64,000 nucleotides of DNA from Mucilaginibacter sp. PAMC 26640 (GTDB taxonomy: Bacteria; Bacteroidota; Bacteroidia; Sphingobacteriales; Sphingobacteriaceae). This document shows, piece after piece, positions 61,774-64,000 of this stretch. The notes beneath the pieces were generated by a model. It was not told the origin of the DNA and made no database searches. It saw nothing but the letters and a program-made list of their open reading frames with translations. The DNA is taken from positions 806,001 to 870,000 of the forward strand of contig CP014773.1 of NCBI GenBank assembly GCA_001596135.1, given 5' to 3'. A program made the position numbers and the translations under genes. The number at the start of each line of letters is the position of its first letter. Position 1 is the first letter of the stretch.

Positions 61774-62275
61774 GAGGTCAAGAATCAGGAGTCAAGAAAA
61801 GGAAGTAGATAGATCAGCAAAAACTAAAGGATAAATATCTGAAAAAAGTTGAGACATAATTTTAAGAGTTTGAAAATATGGCAAAGATCCATGGACTTGA
61901 CCGACTTTACCCATGTATATTGCAAGGGTCTGCCGCCCGACGAACGCTTTAATCTTATCGATCAACTCAACAGATGTTCCTGCTCAATCCCATCCAATAT
62001 AGCGGAGGGATCTGGAAAAAGGACGAAAATTCATTTTGGTGAATTTTTAACAACAGCCTTAACTTCAGCATTTGAAGTAGAAACACAATTACTGATTTGT
62101 GAAAGAAGAGCATATGGCTCAAAAGAAAAATTAAATGAATGTTTAGCGTTGGTGGTTGAGGTTCAAAAGATGATATTTTCTTTTAGGGAATATATTTTGA
62201 ATGGAAACGATTAACTCAATCAAGATTGGTGGAGCAAGTCTTTTTTTCTTGTCTCTTGGCTTCTTGATTCTTGCA
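61774..62275. mobile_element. Putative small mobile unit: four-helix-bundle gene between inverted repeats
   Basis: The left arm (61774-61805, beginning GAGGTCAAGAATCAGGAGTC) and the right arm (about 62235-62275) are imperfect reverse complements. The right arm reversed reads GCAAGAATCAAGAAGCCAAG. They enclose only the gene at 61849-62214. This arrangement resembles the intervening-sequence elements that carry S23-like proteins. No direct target duplication was identified. Confidence 0.5.
61849..62214 (+). CDS. Four-helix-bundle protein (S23/IVS-protein family)
   Basis: A 121-residue protein made of about four helices. The start is TTG at 61849, followed by NFKSLKIWQRSMDL, the typical family opening, and NRCSCSIPSNIAEGSGK, the conserved loop between helices 2 and 3. 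This family is known from intervening sequences in 23S rRNA genes and is scattered through Bacteroidota genomes; its function is unknown. It is also related in fold to the Avd accessory proteins of diversity-generating retroelements. No reverse transcriptase or variable repeat was seen here. Inverted repeats flank it. Confidence 0.85.
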   Translation: MRHNFKSLKIWQRSMDLTDFTHVYCKGLPPDERFNLIDQLNRCSCSIPSNIAEGSGKRTKIHFGEFLTTALTSAFEVETQLLICERRAYGSKEKLNECLALVVEVQKMIFSFREYILNGND

Positions 62276-62286
62276 TCTTATTAAGC

Positions 62287-63549
62287 ATGGAAATACAAGA
62301 AATTAAACAGCGCTTTGGGATCATCGGCAATTCGCCGCTGCTTAACCGGGCAATAAATATAGCTAACCAGGTAGCGCCTACCGATATTTCGGTTTTAATT
62401 ACCGGCGAAAGTGGTAGTGGTAAAGAGGTGTTTTCACACATCATCCACCAAATGAGCCCGCGGAAACATGGCCCGTTCATAGCGGTTAATTGTGGAGCCA
62501 TACCTGAAGGCACTATCGACTCTGAATTATTTGGGCACGAAAAAGGGGCATACACCGGTGCCGTTGGCGAGCGTAAAGGTTATTTTGAAACCGTAAACGG
62601 CGGCACCATATTTTTAGATGAAATAGCCGAAATGCCTTTGGGTACCCAGGCACGCTTACTGCGCGTTCTGGAATCGGGGCAATATATCCGGGTAGGATCA
62701 TCCAAAGTAGAAAAGACTAATGTGCGTGTTATTGCTGCTACCAATGTAGATGTATATGATGCGGTAAAAGCGGGTAAATTCCGTGAGGATTTGTACTACA
62801 GGCTAAACACTGTGCCTTTGCGCATTCCACCACTGCGGGACAGGAAGGAAGATATATTTTTGTTGTTCCGTAAATTCACATCAGACTTTACTGCTAAATA
62901 CCGCTCGCCGCCTATCCAGCTGGATGAAGATGCACAGCAGGTACTAACCAACTACACCTGGCCGGGTAACGTGCGCCAGTTAAAGAACATGGCAGAACAA
63001 CTTGCTGTGCTGGAACGCGACCGCGTAATTACGGCAGCTACCCTGCTTACCTATATTCCGCATGAAACCGGCCGCAGCAACCTGCCAATGCGCCTGGATA
63101 ACCAGCCTAAAGAAGACTTTTCTGAAAGGGATATCCTGTACAAAGTACTTTTTGATATGAAACGTGACATGGTGGAGCTAAAAAAGCTGGTAGCCGATAT
63201 TATAGAACACGGCGGCGTTAGCACCAACTATCAAAACCATTCGCAAACCATAAACCAGTTATACCGCGATATAGAATTGCCGCCGAGTAACTTTAAAGAG
63301 CCACAATTTACTTTACAACAACCCGTTAATAACAACACAGCCAGCAATAATAACACCAGCAATACCGATGCTTTCAATATTACGCAGGATGCGGAAGAAG
63401 TAGAAGAATCGCTGTCGTTAATAGATAAAGAGTCGGACCTGATTCGTAAGGCGTTAAAAAAACACAAAGGAAAACGTAAGCTTGCCGCCAATGAGCTGGG
63501 CATATCAGAACGTACTTTGTATCGTAAAATTAAAGAGTTAAATTTATAG
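62287..63549 (+). CDS. Sigma-54-dependent transcription activator (AAA+ with Fis HTH)
   Basis: A 420-residue enhancer-binding protein without an N-terminal sensor domain. The AAA+ domain (about 10-240) has the Walker A motif GESGSGKE, the GAYTGA loop that contacts sigma-54, Walker B IFLDEIAEM and the sensor residues 'REDLYYRLN'. The C-terminus has a Fis-type helix-turn-helix (AANELGISERTLYRKIKEL). An Asn/Gln/Thr-rich linker lies between. With no sensor domain, activity is probably set by level or by a partner protein. It lies directly upstream of lptE. Confidence 0.92.
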   Translation: MEIQEIKQRFGIIGNSPLLNRAINIANQVAPTDISVLITGESGSGKEVFSHIIHQMSPRKHGPFIAVNCGAIPEGTIDSELFGHEKGAYTGAVGERKGYFETVNGGTIFLDEIAEMPLGTQARLLRVLESGQYIRVGSSKVEKTNVRVIAATNVDVYDAVKAGKFREDLYYRLNTVPLRIPPLRDRKEDIFLLFRKFTSDFTAKYRSPPIQLDEDAQQVLTNYTWPGNVRQLKNMAEQLAVLERDRVITAATLLTYIPHETGRSNLPMRLDNQPKEDFSERDILYKVLFDMKRDMVELKKLVADIIEHGGVSTNYQNHSQTINQLYRDIELPPSNFKEPQFTLQQPVNNNTASNNNTSNTDAFNITQDAEEVEESLSLIDKESDLIRKALKKHKGKRKLAANELGISERTLYRKIKELNL

Positions 63550-63562
63550 TTATCGATAGTAT

Positions 63563-64000
63563 ATGATAAGAAGACTCTTCTTTAGCGCGCTGTTGTTAGG
63601 TGCAATCATGATGGTATTTAACTCATGCTCGTACAAAATATCGTTAAATGGTTCGGCTATCCCGCCTGATCTCACTACCATCAACATCCAGTATTTTGAA
63701 AATAATGCTCCGCTGGTTGTAAATACGCTCAGTCAGCAATTCACCGAAGCGTTAAAGAACCGCATTCGTACGCAAACCAATATCAGCATTGTGCGCGGTG
63801 AGGGTAAGGCAAGCCTATCAGGTGCTATTGTCGGCTATACCATTGCACCAATATCAATCGAGGCAACCAATAATAATACAGCGCCAATAGCAGGTGCCAG
63901 CCGCTTAACCATTACGGTAAACGTAAAATTCGTTTATGATGCCGATAAAAAGCTTAGTTTTGAGCAAACATTTAGCCGATTTGCAAATTTCACAGGCGAT
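63563..64000 (+). CDS. lptE: LptE family lipoprotein (partial, N-terminal 146 residues)
   Basis: The frame starts at ATG 63563, 14 bases after the activator stop, and runs off the window. The leader ends in FNSCSYKISLNG, so Cys22 is a likely lipidation site. The following text (about 'PPDLTTINIQYFENNAPLV' and 'LKNRIRTQTNISIV') fits LptE, the lipoprotein plug of the LptD outer-membrane channel that inserts lipopolysaccharide. The C-terminal end is missing because of the window edge. Confidence 0.85.
   Translation, partial: MIRRLFFSALLLGAIMMVFNSCSYKISLNGSAIPPDLTTINIQYFENNAPLVVNTLSQQFTEALKNRIRTQTNISIVRGEGKASLSGAIVGYTIAPISIEATNNNTAPIAGASRLTITVNVKFVYDADKKLSFEQTFSRFANFTGD

Noticed and set aside
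61849..62214. A diversity-generating retroelement, because Avd is also a four-helix bundle
   Set aside because: No reverse transcriptase gene and no template/variable repeat pair were seen in the window.

Overview
The window reads as a chromosomal segment of a Bacteroidota bacterium, most likely a soil or plant-associated member of the Sphingobacteriaceae (Mucilaginibacter or Pedobacter type; genus not proven). The reasons are a complete SprA gene (the type IX secretion translocon), TonB-plug/MG2 surface proteins, a DUF3127 protein, a DUF4292 lipoprotein, malic enzyme fused to a phosphotransacetylase domain, the order miaB / sigma-54 activator / lptE, and promoter-like sites of the Bacteroidota form TAnnTTTG. 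No tRNA, rRNA, CRISPR array or transposase gene was seen.

Layout. 1-140 is the tail of a glycoside hydrolase. 485-1305 (minus strand) carries an acetyltransferase and clpS. 1346-9910 (minus) is a tandem family of three large MG2/plug surface proteins plus an 87-residue remnant that keeps only the two ends of such a protein. 9982-15102 holds dcd, a phosphopantetheinyl transferase, lipB, a GDSL lipoprotein, an RNA methyltransferase and a DUF3127 protein. 15374-17999 is a histidine kinase/response regulator pair. 18312-25191 holds an outer-membrane beta-barrel protein, an M28 peptidase, dxs, a carboxypeptidase-regulatory-domain protein and scpA.

25192-29954 looks like an inserted accessory island: three AT-rich genes in one direction (a PD-(D/E)xK-like nuclease, a partner that resembles GAPS4b, and a nuclease-SIR2 fusion) between two long gene-free, palindrome-rich flanks. 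It is best read as an anti-phage defence module and is the most interesting part of the window.

29955-38584 holds a single-domain response regulator, a small Pro/Glu-rich protein, glyA, a large hybrid histidine kinase, comF, rlmN and an amidohydrolase. 38748-46704 is a plus-strand run for the cell envelope and translation: acylphosphatase, flippase, TPR protein, DUF4292 lipoprotein, EnvC-like protein, two Tat subunits and gatA. 46871-58300 holds a lytic transglycosylase, maeB, ruvA and sprA. 58356-64000 holds an AsmA-like protein (minus), miaB, a four-helix-bundle protein flanked by inverted repeats, a sigma-54 activator and the start of lptE. Convergent gene ends often carry clear hairpin terminators, which are listed.
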